From: a virus
DNA length: 45,392 bases
Direction: 5' to 3' (one strand)
Virus record (IMG/VR): IMGVR_UViG_3300036768_000657
Span: 1 to 45,392 of that record
In this document: positions 16,875 to 25,103 of the stretch, in pieces
Layout of the letters: each line of letters starts with the position of its first letter
How positions within the stretch are numbered: the first letter of the stretch is position 1
Translations under genes and position numbers: made by a program
Notes under the pieces: model-generated
Database searches by the model: none
Seen by the model: only the letters and a program-made list of their open reading frames with translations
Told to the model about the DNA's origin: nothing

Positions 16875-17291
16875 ATGCCCAACTGGTTCGACGAGTACAT
16901 CGAGGACAACCTCGTCACCGGCAGCAGTGCCCCGCCGGATACGACGGCGCCTGTCATCACGATCGTCTCGCCGACGCCAGGCGCAAACCCGGGTGATCCC
17001 GGCGGCTTTCCTGCGGACTGGCTCAGCGCGCGGAACACGCCGATCGTCCTGCAGATCACCGACCTCGCGCCGGGGCTCCAATACGTCGCGCTCGTCGCGA
17101 CGCTGCCGGGTGGCGTCGAAGAAGTGGTCTACCGCCGAGGCGCGTTCCGCGGGCACTACCTGGCTTTCTCGACGGTCACGTCGATCGCGAACGGGCTGCA
17201 GTTCTCGGTGCGCCATGACCAGGGCTGGCCGCCAGGCAGCGTAACCTTTGCCGTCGATTCGCTCGACGCCGCGGGGAATCTCTCGCCGTGA
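16875..17291 (+). CDS. Ig-like domain protein in baseplate cluster
   Basis: The 138-residue protein starts two bases after the glycine-rich gene. After about 20 residues it shows an Ig-like opening (TTAPVITIVSPTPG), then alternating strands (TPIVLQITD, YVALVATLPGG, LQFSVRHDQ, GSVTFAVDSLDAAGN). DSLDAAGN is a common end of bacterial Ig-like repeats. No recognisable enzyme motif is present. Together with its neighbour it probably decorates the baseplate and binds host surface glycans; this is inference from fold and place. The stop overlaps the next GTG as GTGA. Confidence 0.55.
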   Translation: MPNWFDEYIEDNLVTGSSAPPDTTAPVITIVSPTPGANPGDPGGFPADWLSARNTPIVLQITDLAPGLQYVALVATLPGGVEEVVYRRGAFRGHYLAFSTVTSIANGLQFSVRHDQGWPPGSVTFAVDSLDAAGNLSP

Positions 17292-17767
17292 GCAGCTACA
17301 CGTGGGTGATCCCGAGCCTGCCCGCGTCGAGCTCGCCGAGCACCGGCTCGAGCTCGACCAGCGGACCGACCGGCGGCGGTTCGCTCGCGCAGGGCGCGCT
17401 GTCGCTCGTGATTGATCCGATCACGCGCGACCTGATCGACTCCGACGACGGGTGGTTCGTCGAGAGCACCGACTCGCGCACCGCCGTGTTGTGGCAGCTC
17501 GAGGCGACCTATCTCGCGTGGTGGGGCGATCCCACGTCGGGCAGCCGCCTGCGCGCGCTCATGCGCGGTGACGTCCCCGCGATCCCGCAAGATCTCCAGG
17601 ACGAGACGCTGCGTGCGCTGCAGCCGCTCGTCGACGACGGCATCATCACCGATCTCGCGCTGAAGCTCGACACCGACGAGGCGAGACGCAACGTCCTGAT
17701 CCTCACCTACCGCGATCGCGCGAGCGGTCGTCCGGTCGATCTGGCCTACGTGCCGTTCGGAGGCTGA
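17288..17767 (+). CDS. Baseplate wedge protein, GP46 type
   Basis: This 159-residue protein matches Mu gp46/P2 gpW-type wedge proteins: a low-complexity Ser/Gly N-terminus (about 1-35), then LSLVIDPITRDLIDSDDGW, the central LEATYLAWWGDPTSGSRL segment and the DARRNVLILTYRDRA strand pair. With the gp47 and gp48-type proteins it forms the baseplate wedges attached to the spike-hub. The N-terminal Ser-rich extension is not typical. GTG 17288 overlaps the previous stop. Confidence 0.83.
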   Translation: MSSYTWVIPSLPASSSPSTGSSSTSGPTGGGSLAQGALSLVIDPITRDLIDSDDGWFVESTDSRTAVLWQLEATYLAWWGDPTSGSRLRALMRGDVPAIPQDLQDETLRALQPLVDDGIITDLALKLDTDEARRNVLILTYRDRASGRPVDLAYVPFGG

Positions 17768-17769
17768 CC

Positions 17770-19296
17770 GTGGCGTACAAGGTTCCAACGCTCGAAGAAA
17801 TGCTCGCGTTCCTGGTGGCTCTGTTCAAGGGGCTGTTTCCGGATCGCGCGATCGGCTCGCGCTTCACGCCGGCGTGGAAGCTGATGAAGGTGATCGCGGG
17901 CGCTATCACCGACGTGCATGCGAACGTCGCGACGGGGCTCGACAACGTGATGCCCGACAAGGCGCGCAAGGAGTTCCTCGATCGCTGGATCGGGATCGTG
18001 CAGCCCGGCGGCATCGCGACGCGCAAGGGTGCGACGCCCGCACGCCGCGCGAAGGCCGGGCGCGTCACCGGCGCGGTCGGAGCGACCACTGTCGTCGGCG
18101 ATCAGCTCATCCACCGGGCGAGTGGGCTGCTCTTCCAGGTCAACTCGAACGGCACGATCCCGGCCGCCGGCTATGTCGACGTCGACATCGTCGCGATTGA
18201 TACCGGCTCAAAGACGCGGCTCGAGGCGGGCGAGATCCTCGAGTATCTGACCACGCCACCGGGCATCTCGACCCAGGTCGAGCTGCAGCTCGCGCTGACC
18301 GACGACGGCTATGACCAGGAGCAAGACGGCGCCGCGCGAAACCGCTTGCTCGATGCGATGTCGTCGCCGAGCTCGGGCGGCAATCAGGCCGACTACGTCG
18401 GGTGGGCGCTCGCGCAGCCCGGGATCGCGCACGCGTTCTGCTACCCGAATCGCGCCGGGCTCGGCACCGTCGACATCGCCGCGCTGCACGCGGGCAACGG
18501 CACCGCGCGCAAGCTGAACGCCGGCGAGATCGCGACGCTGCAGGCGGCGCTCGCGCAGCTCGTGCCAGCGACCGTCGGCGGGAGCGGTGGTGGCCTGCGC
18601 GTGCTCACGACCGTCGAGGAGACCGCCAACGTCGAGCTCACAATCACGCCCGACGGCACGCCGGCCTACGCGTTCGACTGGGACGACAGCTCCGCGCCTA
18701 CCGTACTCTCGTGGACGGCCGCGACGCGCACGCTGCAGTTCGCCGGCGGCGCTCGGCCCGGCACGCTACAGGCTGGCCACCGCCTCTGCATCAAGGGCGT
18801 GGCGAGCCAGCAGGACAGCGCGCCGCTCGTCGTGGAGTCGCTCAGCGGCCCCGACTCCGTCGTGCTACAGACCGTGCCGAAGAAGCCCGACGGCACGGAC
18901 GCGACGCCAACGAGCACCGACATCGTCTACGCCGGCGGTCCGATGACTGCGATCATCCGCGACGCGATCATCGCGCACATCAACGGCGACATCCTGTACG
19001 CCGGGCCGAGCGGACCGCTACCTGGCCAGACCGCCGAGAGCTCCGGCGTCAGCACCAGCGACCTGCAGGTGCTCGCGAGCGGCGTCGGCACGTCGAACCC
19101 GGCCGGCATCTATGGGACATGGGCCGGCGCGCTGACTCGGGCGACGCTCGCGAAGATCGCGATGTACACGCGCGGCGTGCGCAACCAGGCCGTGATCGTG
19201 CCCGCGGCCGACCAGGACTCGACCGACTACGCGTTCCCGAACGACAGCCAGATCGGCTTCCTCGTACCGGGCTACGTCCTCGTGCGGAGGGGCTGA
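17770..19296 (+). CDS. Baseplate J-like wedge protein (Mu gp47 type), enlarged
   Basis: This 508-residue protein carries the baseplate-J signature: a helical N-terminus (PTLEEMLAFLVALFKGLFPD), the GIVQPGGIATRKGATPARRAKAG linker region, then a VGWALAQPGIAHAFCYPN catalytic-free core. It is longer than Mu gp47. Residues of about 275-390 form an additional beta-rich segment (VELTITPDGTPAYAFDWDD and onward) that splits the usual C-terminal domain. GGAGG at 17759-17763 precedes GTG 17770. The final ATGA overlaps the next gene. Inserted domains here often vary between related phages. Confidence 0.83.
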   Translation: MAYKVPTLEEMLAFLVALFKGLFPDRAIGSRFTPAWKLMKVIAGAITDVHANVATGLDNVMPDKARKEFLDRWIGIVQPGGIATRKGATPARRAKAGRVTGAVGATTVVGDQLIHRASGLLFQVNSNGTIPAAGYVDVDIVAIDTGSKTRLEAGEILEYLTTPPGISTQVELQLALTDDGYDQEQDGAARNRLLDAMSSPSSGGNQADYVGWALAQPGIAHAFCYPNRAGLGTVDIAALHAGNGTARKLNAGEIATLQAALAQLVPATVGGSGGGLRVLTTVEETANVELTITPDGTPAYAFDWDDSSAPTVLSWTAATRTLQFAGGARPGTLQAGHRLCIKGVASQQDSAPLVVESLSGPDSVVLQTVPKKPDGTDATPTSTDIVYAGGPMTAIIRDAIIAHINGDILYAGPSGPLPGQTAESSGVSTSDLQVLASGVGTSNPAGIYGTWAGALTRATLAKIAMYTRGVRNQAVIVPAADQDSTDYAFPNDSQIGFLVPGYVLVRRG

Positions 19297-20003
19297 TGCC
19301 GCCGGTCGGGTACTTCGCGAGCGCGACAAGCACGTACGACGTGATGGCGGGGACGTGCACATTGCTGACGCCCTCGGCCGTGCGCACGAACGACGTGCTG
19401 CTCGCGCTGCTCGCGGCCCCGACGACATCAACGATCACGCCGCCTGCTGGGTGGGTCGAAATCGCGTCCGTGCCGGCGTCGGGACCGGTCCCGGTCAGCA
19501 TGACGCTGTACCGGCGGATCGCCGCCGCTGCCGAGCCCGCGCAGCACGTGTTCGCCGGCACGCCCGGCGTCACGCCCCACGTGCTCGGAATCCTGCTGCT
19601 GTATCGCGGCCTCGATCGCGGTGCCGCGATCGTCGACAACCAGTCGATCGACGTGAATCCCGGCAACACGGCGTACCCCGCACCATCGATCACGCTGCAG
19701 ACGTACAGCGACCTCGCGCTGTTCGTGTACTTCAACCAGGCCGCGACGCCACCCGATTGGACGCCAGCCGCAGGCACCACCGCGCGTGCAACGAACAAGG
19801 CGAGCTCGGGCACCGGGTCGCTGTTTGTCGCCGACCAGCTCGTCGAGGCGGTGGGTCCGACGGGCACGCGCACTGCGACGGCGTCGCAGTCCGGCATCGG
19901 CCACGCCGCGGCGTTCGCGTTGAAGGCCGAGCCAACCCTGCCCGCTCCATCGATCGTGCCGGACGTCGCAGGAGCGATCGGTTTGCCTACCGTCGGAGTC
20001 TGA
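19296..20003 (+). CDS. Putative receptor-binding / minor tail protein
   Basis: This 235-residue, beta-rich protein starts at ATG 19296, overlapping the gp47-type stop. It contains the recurring phage/secreted module TITPPAGWVEIAS, then SMTLYRRIAAAAEPAQH and LLYRGLDRG, followed by Thr/Ser-rich strands. This jelly-roll-like pattern is widespread in minor tail proteins of phages of high-GC hosts. In Mu the gp48 gene would follow gp47 directly, so this is an extra gene between wedge proteins. A sugar-binding role is inferred only from fold type and place. Confidence 0.55.
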   Translation: MPPVGYFASATSTYDVMAGTCTLLTPSAVRTNDVLLALLAAPTTSTITPPAGWVEIASVPASGPVPVSMTLYRRIAAAAEPAQHVFAGTPGVTPHVLGILLLYRGLDRGAAIVDNQSIDVNPGNTAYPAPSITLQTYSDLALFVYFNQAATPPDWTPAAGTTARATNKASSGTGSLFVADQLVEAVGPTGTRTATASQSGIGHAAAFALKAEPTLPAPSIVPDVAGAIGLPTVGV

Positions 20004-20006
20004 ACC

Positions 20007-22718
20007 ATGGCCAGCACGCCTTCGACCCTCGTGCATCTGCGGCTCGACGAGCCGAACGACGCCGTTCGGCCGAGCGACCTGATCGGGAGCCTGCAGGACC
20101 TGCTGCCCGCCGCAGGCGCGTACCCGACGACGGCCGCGCTCGCGGCGACGGCGTTCGGCTATGGCACATGGGTCGATGGCCTGCTCTGCGACGAGGCGAG
20201 CGGAAATCTCGTCGCCGCGTTCGGCGGCGGCATGAACGCGGTCGCGAGCGGTGGATCGCCGAGCTACGGCGCGGCGGGCCCGCTGCGCGGCACCGACAAG
20301 GCGGTGACGATCAGCGTCGCCGGGACGGGCTTCGAAGCGGCGTCGACAGCGACCGGCGACATCGGGACCGGCGAGAGCTACGCGCTGTTTGCAGTGATCC
20401 GGACGTCGGCAGTGACCGGCGCCGACTCCTATGTGTTCTCGAAGGTCGACTTCGTTGGCGGGCCCGGATTCTACGTTCGCATCGGCACGGACATGTCGAT
20501 CTTCGCCAAGTTCAGCGACACCGTGCACGACGCCGCGGCGAAAACCGCGGCGAACGCGGTCACGGCCAACGACTGGACGCTCGTCGGCGTCGCCTTCGAT
20601 CGCACCACGAATCGGATGCGCGTCGGCGCGCGATCGCTAACCACCGGCGCGACCGTCATCTCGAACGAGGTCGACATCTCCGCGATCGGCGCGCTCTCGA
20701 ACACGTCACCGTTCCGCATCTGCCGCAGCGGCACGCTCACTTCGACGATCTCGGTCGCCGCGCTATATCACACACATGGCGTCGGCTTCGCCGGCGGGCT
20801 CTCCGCGAACATGGCGACGGCGCTCGCGAACTTCGCGAAGCACGCGCTCGCGCTGATGCCGCCAGTCGTGGATGCCTTCACGGGGCGCGGCCGACAGTTC
20901 TCGGCCGGCTACGCCCTCGATGCGGCCGACGTCGTCGCGGGCGCCTCGCTGGCGACGCGCGACACGACGGTGCGTGCGATCCTTTCGTGGGACCTCACAA
21001 CGCAGGCGGCCTATGGGCTTCCTGGCACGATCGTCGCGCGGGGCAAGGGCGGATCCGCGGCCGAGTTCCTCGCGTATGGCCTTGAGCTGCGCGTCGTCAA
21101 TGCGACCACGCGCATCGGCGAGGTGCGCTTCATCTGGCAGGACACCGCGGGCAATTTGAAGACGCAGCTAGGCGGGCAGTTCATCGTCCCGAGCTCGGGC
21201 TTCTTCATGCTGACCGCGGTGCGGCGCTGGGTGTCGGCGACGCAGGTCGAGCTCCGCTACTACGCGGGCGGGCAGCTGATCGGCGAGTTCCTGTCGAGCG
21301 ACGGCGATATCGGCGGCGGCACGATGGGCACCTTCACGCTCGGCGCTCGCAGCGACACGAACGGCCTCGGACGCTACCTCTGCGGCGTCATCGACGAGCT
21401 GCAGGTGTTCAACTACGAGATCACCGCCGAGGAGACCGCGGCGACGTGGGATCGGATGGCGCGGCTGCAGCCCCGCGGCTACCGCGCCATCCGCGACCTG
21501 ATGCAGCCGGGCGCGCCGGTCTCGAACGATCCGACAAGCCGCATCCAGAAGCTGCTCCGCATCATCGGGCATGGCATCGGCTATGCGGCCGCGCAGGTCG
21601 AGAACTTCCGGCAGAACCTGCTGCCCGATCGGGCGTACGGCTCGGCGCTCGCGCGCTGGGAGGGCATCATGCGCGAATCGCCGAAGCCGACCGACTCGAT
21701 CGCTACGCGCCGCGAGCGGGTCGTCGCGCACTTCCGCCAACGCTCCGGCGCGGTGATCAACGGCGTGCGCGCCTCGGGCGTCTCGGTGCCGGCCGTGCAG
21801 AACGCCCTCGCCGGGTTGCTCGCACTCGCGCCGAGCCAGCTGCAGGTGATCGCGCTCGACCAGACGATCCGCGACGACTTCTCGGCGGGCCTCAAGACCA
21901 CGCGGTGGATGGTCAATCCGTCGCCGCAATGGACGATCGCCGCGAACGCGCTGCGTCTGCAGGCGGCCAGCGCCGCGTCGCTGCCCTTCGACGGCACGAA
22001 CCGTAGCTGGTACACGTGCCTTGCGAACGTCGGCGGTAACCGCGCGAATCCGAACCTCAACATCAGCACGGCGCGCTACGACGGCATCGGCGTGCGCTTC
22101 CTCGCGAAGCTCGCCCCTACGGCGATCCCGACGAACGGCGAGGTCGGCGTCGTCTTCTACGACCTGGCGCTCGGCAACGCGCTGCTGTTTGGCATTCGGA
22201 ACAACGGCGGGACATACCAGCTGATCACCGAGACGTTCCGCAAGTGGGTCAGCCAGGGCGTCACCGTTCAGGCGACGACTGCGCTCGTCGCGCACTGGCT
22301 GCAGCTGAAGCCGTCATCGACGGCGAACGCGCTCCTCCCGCAGGGCGACGCTCTGTTCGCGCCAGCGTGGTCGACCACGAGCTCGACCGCCGGCTACACG
22401 AACACGCCCGATATCCAGCACGCCCGAGAATTCCACTGGATGGGCATGTACGCGCGCAGCTGGGGCGGCGTCGCGCTCGGTGGCGCGCTCGACGTGTCCT
22501 TCGACGACGTGATCATGCGCTCGCCGAGCAGCGCGCGATCGCTGCGGTTCTACGCGTACCGCGATCCGACGCTGCCCGGCGCGCCCGACCTGGTCGCCGC
22601 CGAGCTCGCGCTGCAGCGGCTCAAGCAGGCGCACACCGAAGCGCACGTCACCCAGTCGCTCGCGTTCAAAGCGACCGACCCGTATAGCCAGGCCGGCCGC
22701 ACGCCGACCACCTACTAG
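20007..22718 (+). CDS. Large tail protein: LamG-like repeats fused to gp48-type wedge domain
   Basis: The product has 903 residues. About 1-255 and 286-485 read as two concanavalin/LamG-like domains: ESYALFAVIRTSAVTGADSY and WTLVGVAFDRTTNRMRV, then GFFMLTAVRRWVSATQVELR and FTLGARSDTNGLGRYLCG. About 487-610 has the DUF2313/gp48 character: YRAIRDLMQPGAPV, ENFRQNLLPDRAYGSALARW and the RRERVVAHFRQRSGA segment. A third beta-sandwich follows (625-850). It therefore joins a baseplate wedge domain to carbohydrate-binding-type domains. In Mu, gp48 is small and has no such domains. ATG 20007 is three bases after the preceding stop. Confidence 0.7.
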   Translation: MASTPSTLVHLRLDEPNDAVRPSDLIGSLQDLLPAAGAYPTTAALAATAFGYGTWVDGLLCDEASGNLVAAFGGGMNAVASGGSPSYGAAGPLRGTDKAVTISVAGTGFEAASTATGDIGTGESYALFAVIRTSAVTGADSYVFSKVDFVGGPGFYVRIGTDMSIFAKFSDTVHDAAAKTAANAVTANDWTLVGVAFDRTTNRMRVGARSLTTGATVISNEVDISAIGALSNTSPFRICRSGTLTSTISVAALYHTHGVGFAGGLSANMATALANFAKHALALMPPVVDAFTGRGRQFSAGYALDAADVVAGASLATRDTTVRAILSWDLTTQAAYGLPGTIVARGKGGSAAEFLAYGLELRVVNATTRIGEVRFIWQDTAGNLKTQLGGQFIVPSSGFFMLTAVRRWVSATQVELRYYAGGQLIGEFLSSDGDIGGGTMGTFTLGARSDTNGLGRYLCGVIDELQVFNYEITAEETAATWDRMARLQPRGYRAIRDLMQPGAPVSNDPTSRIQKLLRIIGHGIGYAAAQVENFRQNLLPDRAYGSALARWEGIMRESPKPTDSIATRRERVVAHFRQRSGAVINGVRASGVSVPAVQNALAGLLALAPSQLQVIALDQTIRDDFSAGLKTTRWMVNPSPQWTIAANALRLQAASAASLPFDGTNRSWYTCLANVGGNRANPNLNISTARYDGIGVRFLAKLAPTAIPTNGEVGVVFYDLALGNALLFGIRNNGGTYQLITETFRKWVSQGVTVQATTALVAHWLQLKPSSTANALLPQGDALFAPAWSTTSSTAGYTNTPDIQHAREFHWMGMYARSWGGVALGGALDVSFDDVIMRSPSSARSLRFYAYRDPTLPGAPDLVAAELALQRLKQAHTEAHVTQSLAFKATDPYSQAGRTPTTY

Positions 22719-22727
22719 GAGCACGCG

Positions 22728-23234
22728 ATGGGCCTTCCTACGTCACGCGACATCACGATCAACGACGGCGATCCGATCCCGGCCTGGATCATCAACAAGC
22801 TCGAAGACCAAGTGATCGGATCGAAGCACCCCGAGCTGAAACGCGGGTATGTCGCGACGCGTTTTGCATGGTCGTCGGGCTTCACGATCTCCAACGGCGC
22901 GCAGATCAACTCGACGGCGGCCGCCGCGGCGTACTGCGGCATCGACATCCCGGTGGGCGACCGGATCACCACGATCAAGTGGGGCTACATCGTCGGCACC
23001 GGCGGTCAGATCACGATGAGTCTGCGCCGCCGCCTCGTGGACGGATCGGCAGCCGACGAGGTGATCACCCCGTTCTCGGGCACGACGGTCGACAACTCCG
23101 GCACGACGTTCGAGACCAATACCGTCACCTACAACCACGTCGTGGCCGACGGGTACGTGTATTTCCTGCAGATCAACGTGACGAACAACGCGTCGAACTT
23201 CTTCGGCGCGATCGTCGCCCACGACAACCTCTGA
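22728..23234 (+). CDS. Putative tail fibre / appendage protein
   Basis: This 168-residue beta-rich protein begins MGLPTSRDITINDGDPIPAW and contains many Thr, Asn and Gly strands with no enzymatic motif. The pattern fits a trimeric fibre tip or a capping adhesin. It ends the tail gene block and directly precedes the lysis cassette. AGGAG overlapping the previous stop precedes ATG 22728. No collagen-like or beta-helical repeats are visible, so the call rests on position and composition. Confidence 0.5.
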   Translation: MGLPTSRDITINDGDPIPAWIINKLEDQVIGSKHPELKRGYVATRFAWSSGFTISNGAQINSTAAAAAYCGIDIPVGDRITTIKWGYIVGTGGQITMSLRRRLVDGSAADEVITPFSGTTVDNSGTTFETNTVTYNHVVADGYVYFLQINVTNNASNFFGAIVAHDNL

Positions 23235-23235
23235 C

Positions 23236-23262
23236 GGTGATCCCGGCATCACCCGGGTGATC
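23236..23262 (+). promoter_or_regulatory. GGTGATC repeats with 14-bp palindrome before lysis genes
   Basis: GGTGATC occurs at 23236 and 23256. The second copy is part of a perfect palindrome ATCACCCGGGTGAT at 23248-23261. This stands at the boundary between tail and lysis genes, where phages often place a control site. A protein-binding site or a structured RNA is possible. It is not a terminator of the usual kind because no T-run follows. Confidence 0.4.
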
Positions 23263-23311
23263 CGCAGGGGGTCTGTGCTCGCGGCGTGCGCCCGGCGAGC
23301 CTCGTTCGTGG

Positions 23312-23923
23312 GTGCCCAAGGATCCGGACGATACCAGCCGCCGCGCGCGGTCTCATTGGGGTGACGACGAGCGCGTAGCCGTCGGTCGCGATCGCCGGTC
23401 TACGCCGGCGCGCGGGATCCAGGCCGAGCGCGACCGCGACCAGGTCACGCCGGTGACGGATCTGCTCGACCTGATCGACGGCCTGGACATCATCGACGGC
23501 CCGCGTCTGAAGCGCATCGTGCGTCTGATCTGGGAGCACACGGCCAACGTCGAGATGCGCGCAGTACAGCGCATCCCGGACGAGCAGGACATCACGAAGC
23601 TGCGCGCCGACGTCGCCGCCATCGATGCGGACCTTCGCCGCGAGTTCCGCGAGCTGCAGTTCGAGCTCATGGGCCGCGACGGGACGAACGGCAAGATCGG
23701 CATGCTCCGCGGCGCTGTCGAGAAGCTGCTCAGCCGCGCGTGGTGGTTCTTCACGGTCGCGGTGGGTGGCATCGGCGCCGCGGCGATCAAGCTGATCGTC
23801 GTCGGCCGCACCTACGGCGAGCTCGAGATGCAGTGCCGCGCGAACACCGCGCGCGTGCAGCTGCTTGAGCAGGTCGTCTTCCTCAAGTCACAACCGGCTG
23901 CGGCCGGAAAGGTGGAACCATGA
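23312..23923 (+). CDS. Membrane protein with coiled coil (XhlA/holin-like)
   Basis: The 203-residue protein has a charged N-terminal half with a helical region (DLLDLIDGLDIIDGPRLKR, later ITKLRADVAAIDADLRREF), one hydrophobic segment about 148-168 (AWWFFTVAVGGIGAAAIKLI), and a short C-terminal helix. A soluble coiled coil followed by a single membrane span fits XhlA-type haemolysin or holin-associated proteins. GTG 23312 has no clear ribosome site; an in-frame GTG at 23453 would give about 156 residues. Its stop overlaps the next ATG. Confidence 0.5.
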   Translation: MPKDPDDTSRRARSHWGDDERVAVGRDRRSTPARGIQAERDRDQVTPVTDLLDLIDGLDIIDGPRLKRIVRLIWEHTANVEMRAVQRIPDEQDITKLRADVAAIDADLRREFRELQFELMGRDGTNGKIGMLRGAVEKLLSRAWWFFTVAVGGIGAAAIKLIVVGRTYGELEMQCRANTARVQLLEQVVFLKSQPAAAGKVEP

Positions 23924-24453
23924 ACTACGTCTCTCGAGGTCTCGCCGGCATTGCGCTTGGCATCCTGCTGATGTTCACATCCTTCCATGTCGGGGCGCAG
24001 CTCGCGCACGCCGACACGCCCCCGAGCCTGATCGCCGGCTCGGCGAGCTCGAGCAGTGGCAGCGCGATCGCATCGCCGGCCGACCAGCTGCATGACGCCA
24101 TCGCGCAACCGACCGCTGCGTTCGACGACGTGAAGGCAGCCGAGAAGCTCGGGTGGCCCGTCGCACTTCTCGCGGCGGTCATCTTGCTCGGGCGCGGCGC
24201 CGGGCAGCTCGGGCGCAAGCTGTCGTGGCTCGCCTGGCTCAACAAGGGAAAGGCCGCTGTGATCACGGCCGGCATCGTCACCGTCGCAATCGCCGCCTTC
24301 AACGCGATCGCGCTCGGAGGCACCTGGTTCGCCGCAGCGATGGCGGCGGCGAGCGCAGGCTTCGCGCTGCTGCATCCCGTCGCACCGCCGCAGCCCGCGC
24401 CACCGAGCGATGGATCGGCCGAGCTGCCGACCGCGCACGTCGCCAAATCCTGA
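23920..24453 (+). CDS. Putative holin
   Basis: The 177-residue protein has four hydrophobic stretches: 8-28 (LAGIALGILLMFTSFHVGA, possibly a signal or first span), about 78-97, about 113-131 and about 133-152. The C-terminal tail is Pro-rich (APPQPAPPSD). Multiple spans in the lysis cassette between a haemolysin-like protein and the spanins suggest the holin that releases the endolysin. GGAAAGGTGG precedes ATG 23920, which overlaps the previous stop as ATGA. The Ser/Ala-rich segment 36-60 looks like a periplasmic linker. Confidence 0.6.
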   Translation: MNYVSRGLAGIALGILLMFTSFHVGAQLAHADTPPSLIAGSASSSSGSAIASPADQLHDAIAQPTAAFDDVKAAEKLGWPVALLAAVILLGRGAGQLGRKLSWLAWLNKGKAAVITAGIVTVAIAAFNAIALGGTWFAAAMAAASAGFALLHPVAPPQPAPPSDGSAELPTAHVAKS

Positions 24454-24548
24454 TGTCGCTCGTGCGGTGGCTGGCAGCACTGCTTTTCGCCGGCATCGGG
24501 CTGGCGCTGCTATTCGCGCCCCCGCGGCGCGTGAGACGAGGGGACTGA
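24453..24548 (+). CDS. 31-residue membrane peptide
   Basis: A 31-residue peptide lies between holin and spanin genes, overlapping both (stop/start TGATG at each end). One hydrophobic helix of about 17 residues (RWLAALLFAGIGLALLF) is followed by a basic tail (PPRRVRRGD). This is the architecture of a small holin partner or pinholin. Overlapping starts on both sides support real translation, but there is no homology call to make. Confidence 0.55.
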   Translation: MSLVRWLAALLFAGIGLALLFAPPRRVRRGD

Positions 24549-24976
24549 TGGACATCGTCACCGGCATCCTGATCGGCACGATCGCGCTCGCGACGCTGGG
24601 TCTGCTCGGCTACCTCGTGCACGCCGCGATCGATCGCGCCGATCGCGCCGGCGACGCGCGGGTCGCCGAGGCCATGGCGAAGGGCGAGCTCGCGGTCGCG
24701 AACATGAAGATCGAGGCCGCGAACGCCTCGATCGCCCACATCGACGAAGCGCGTCGCCGGCAACAGGTCCGCGCCGACGCGCTCGAGAAGGAGCTCGAGG
24801 ATGCGGAGAGCAATCCAATCGCTGGTGATCCTGATCGTCCTGGTCGGGCCCGGCTGCGGGCAGCACTGCGCGAAGCCGCCGGCCGCGCCGACGCCGCAAC
24901 CGATCAAGGTGATCTCGGTGCCGGGGCCGGGCGTGTGCCTGGCGCAGCCCCCGCCGCAACCGTCGCCGCTGGCTAA
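24548..24976 (+). CDS. Inner-membrane spanin (Rz-like)
   Basis: This 142-residue protein has an N-terminal membrane span (DIVTGILIGTIALATLGLLG) followed by a long charged coiled coil (about 32-85: ARVAEAMAKGELAVANMKIE and onward). That is the i-spanin plan: anchored in the inner membrane, crossing the periplasm and pairing with the outer-membrane lipoprotein. The o-spanin gene lies in the +1 frame inside its end. ATG 24548 overlaps the previous stop. Spanins occur in phages of hosts with an outer membrane. Confidence 0.75.
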   Translation: MDIVTGILIGTIALATLGLLGYLVHAAIDRADRAGDARVAEAMAKGELAVANMKIEAANASIAHIDEARRRQQVRADALEKELEDAESNPIAGDPDRPGRARLRAALREAAGRADAATDQGDLGAGAGRVPGAAPAATVAAG

Positions 24977-25103
24977 GGCGGCGGTCGAATCTGACGTGCC
25001 GACGCCAGAACAGCTCGACGCCCTGATGGGCTGGGCCGACGACCTGCGCCGCTACAGCGCGCGCGCGTGGCTGCTGTGCGGCACGAAGGCGAGCTCGCCG
25101 TGA
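24801..25103 (+). CDS. Outer-membrane spanin lipoprotein (Rz1-like)
   Basis: The 100-residue product starts inside the i-spanin gene in another frame. It has a lipoprotein signal: MRRAIQ, a hydrophobic core (SLVILIVLVGPG) and Cys19 as the lipidation candidate. The mature part is Pro-rich (KPPAAPTPQP, PPPQPSPLAK), as in Rz1. The lipobox (GPGC) is not canonical. GGAG before ATG 24801 is well spaced. The stop overlaps the endolysin GTG. It should join the i-spanin to fuse inner and outer membranes. Confidence 0.72.
   Translation: MRRAIQSLVILIVLVGPGCGQHCAKPPAAPTPQPIKVISVPGPGVCLAQPPPQPSPLAKAAVESDVPTPEQLDALMGWADDLRRYSARAWLLCGTKASSP

Noticed and set aside
2985-17315. GGTGATC as a genome-wide Chi- or uptake-like motif
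   Set aside because: Most copies lie in coding DNA where GTG ATC simply encodes Val-Ile in preferred codons; only intergenic and palindromic copies seem notable.
19355-21085. A 576-codon plus-strand ORF in another frame
   Set aside because: It is Arg-rich throughout, overlaps two well-supported tail genes and lacks a ribosome site.
23248-23261. Intrinsic terminator at the palindrome between tail and lysis genes
   Set aside because: The stem is short and symmetric without a loop, and no T-run follows.
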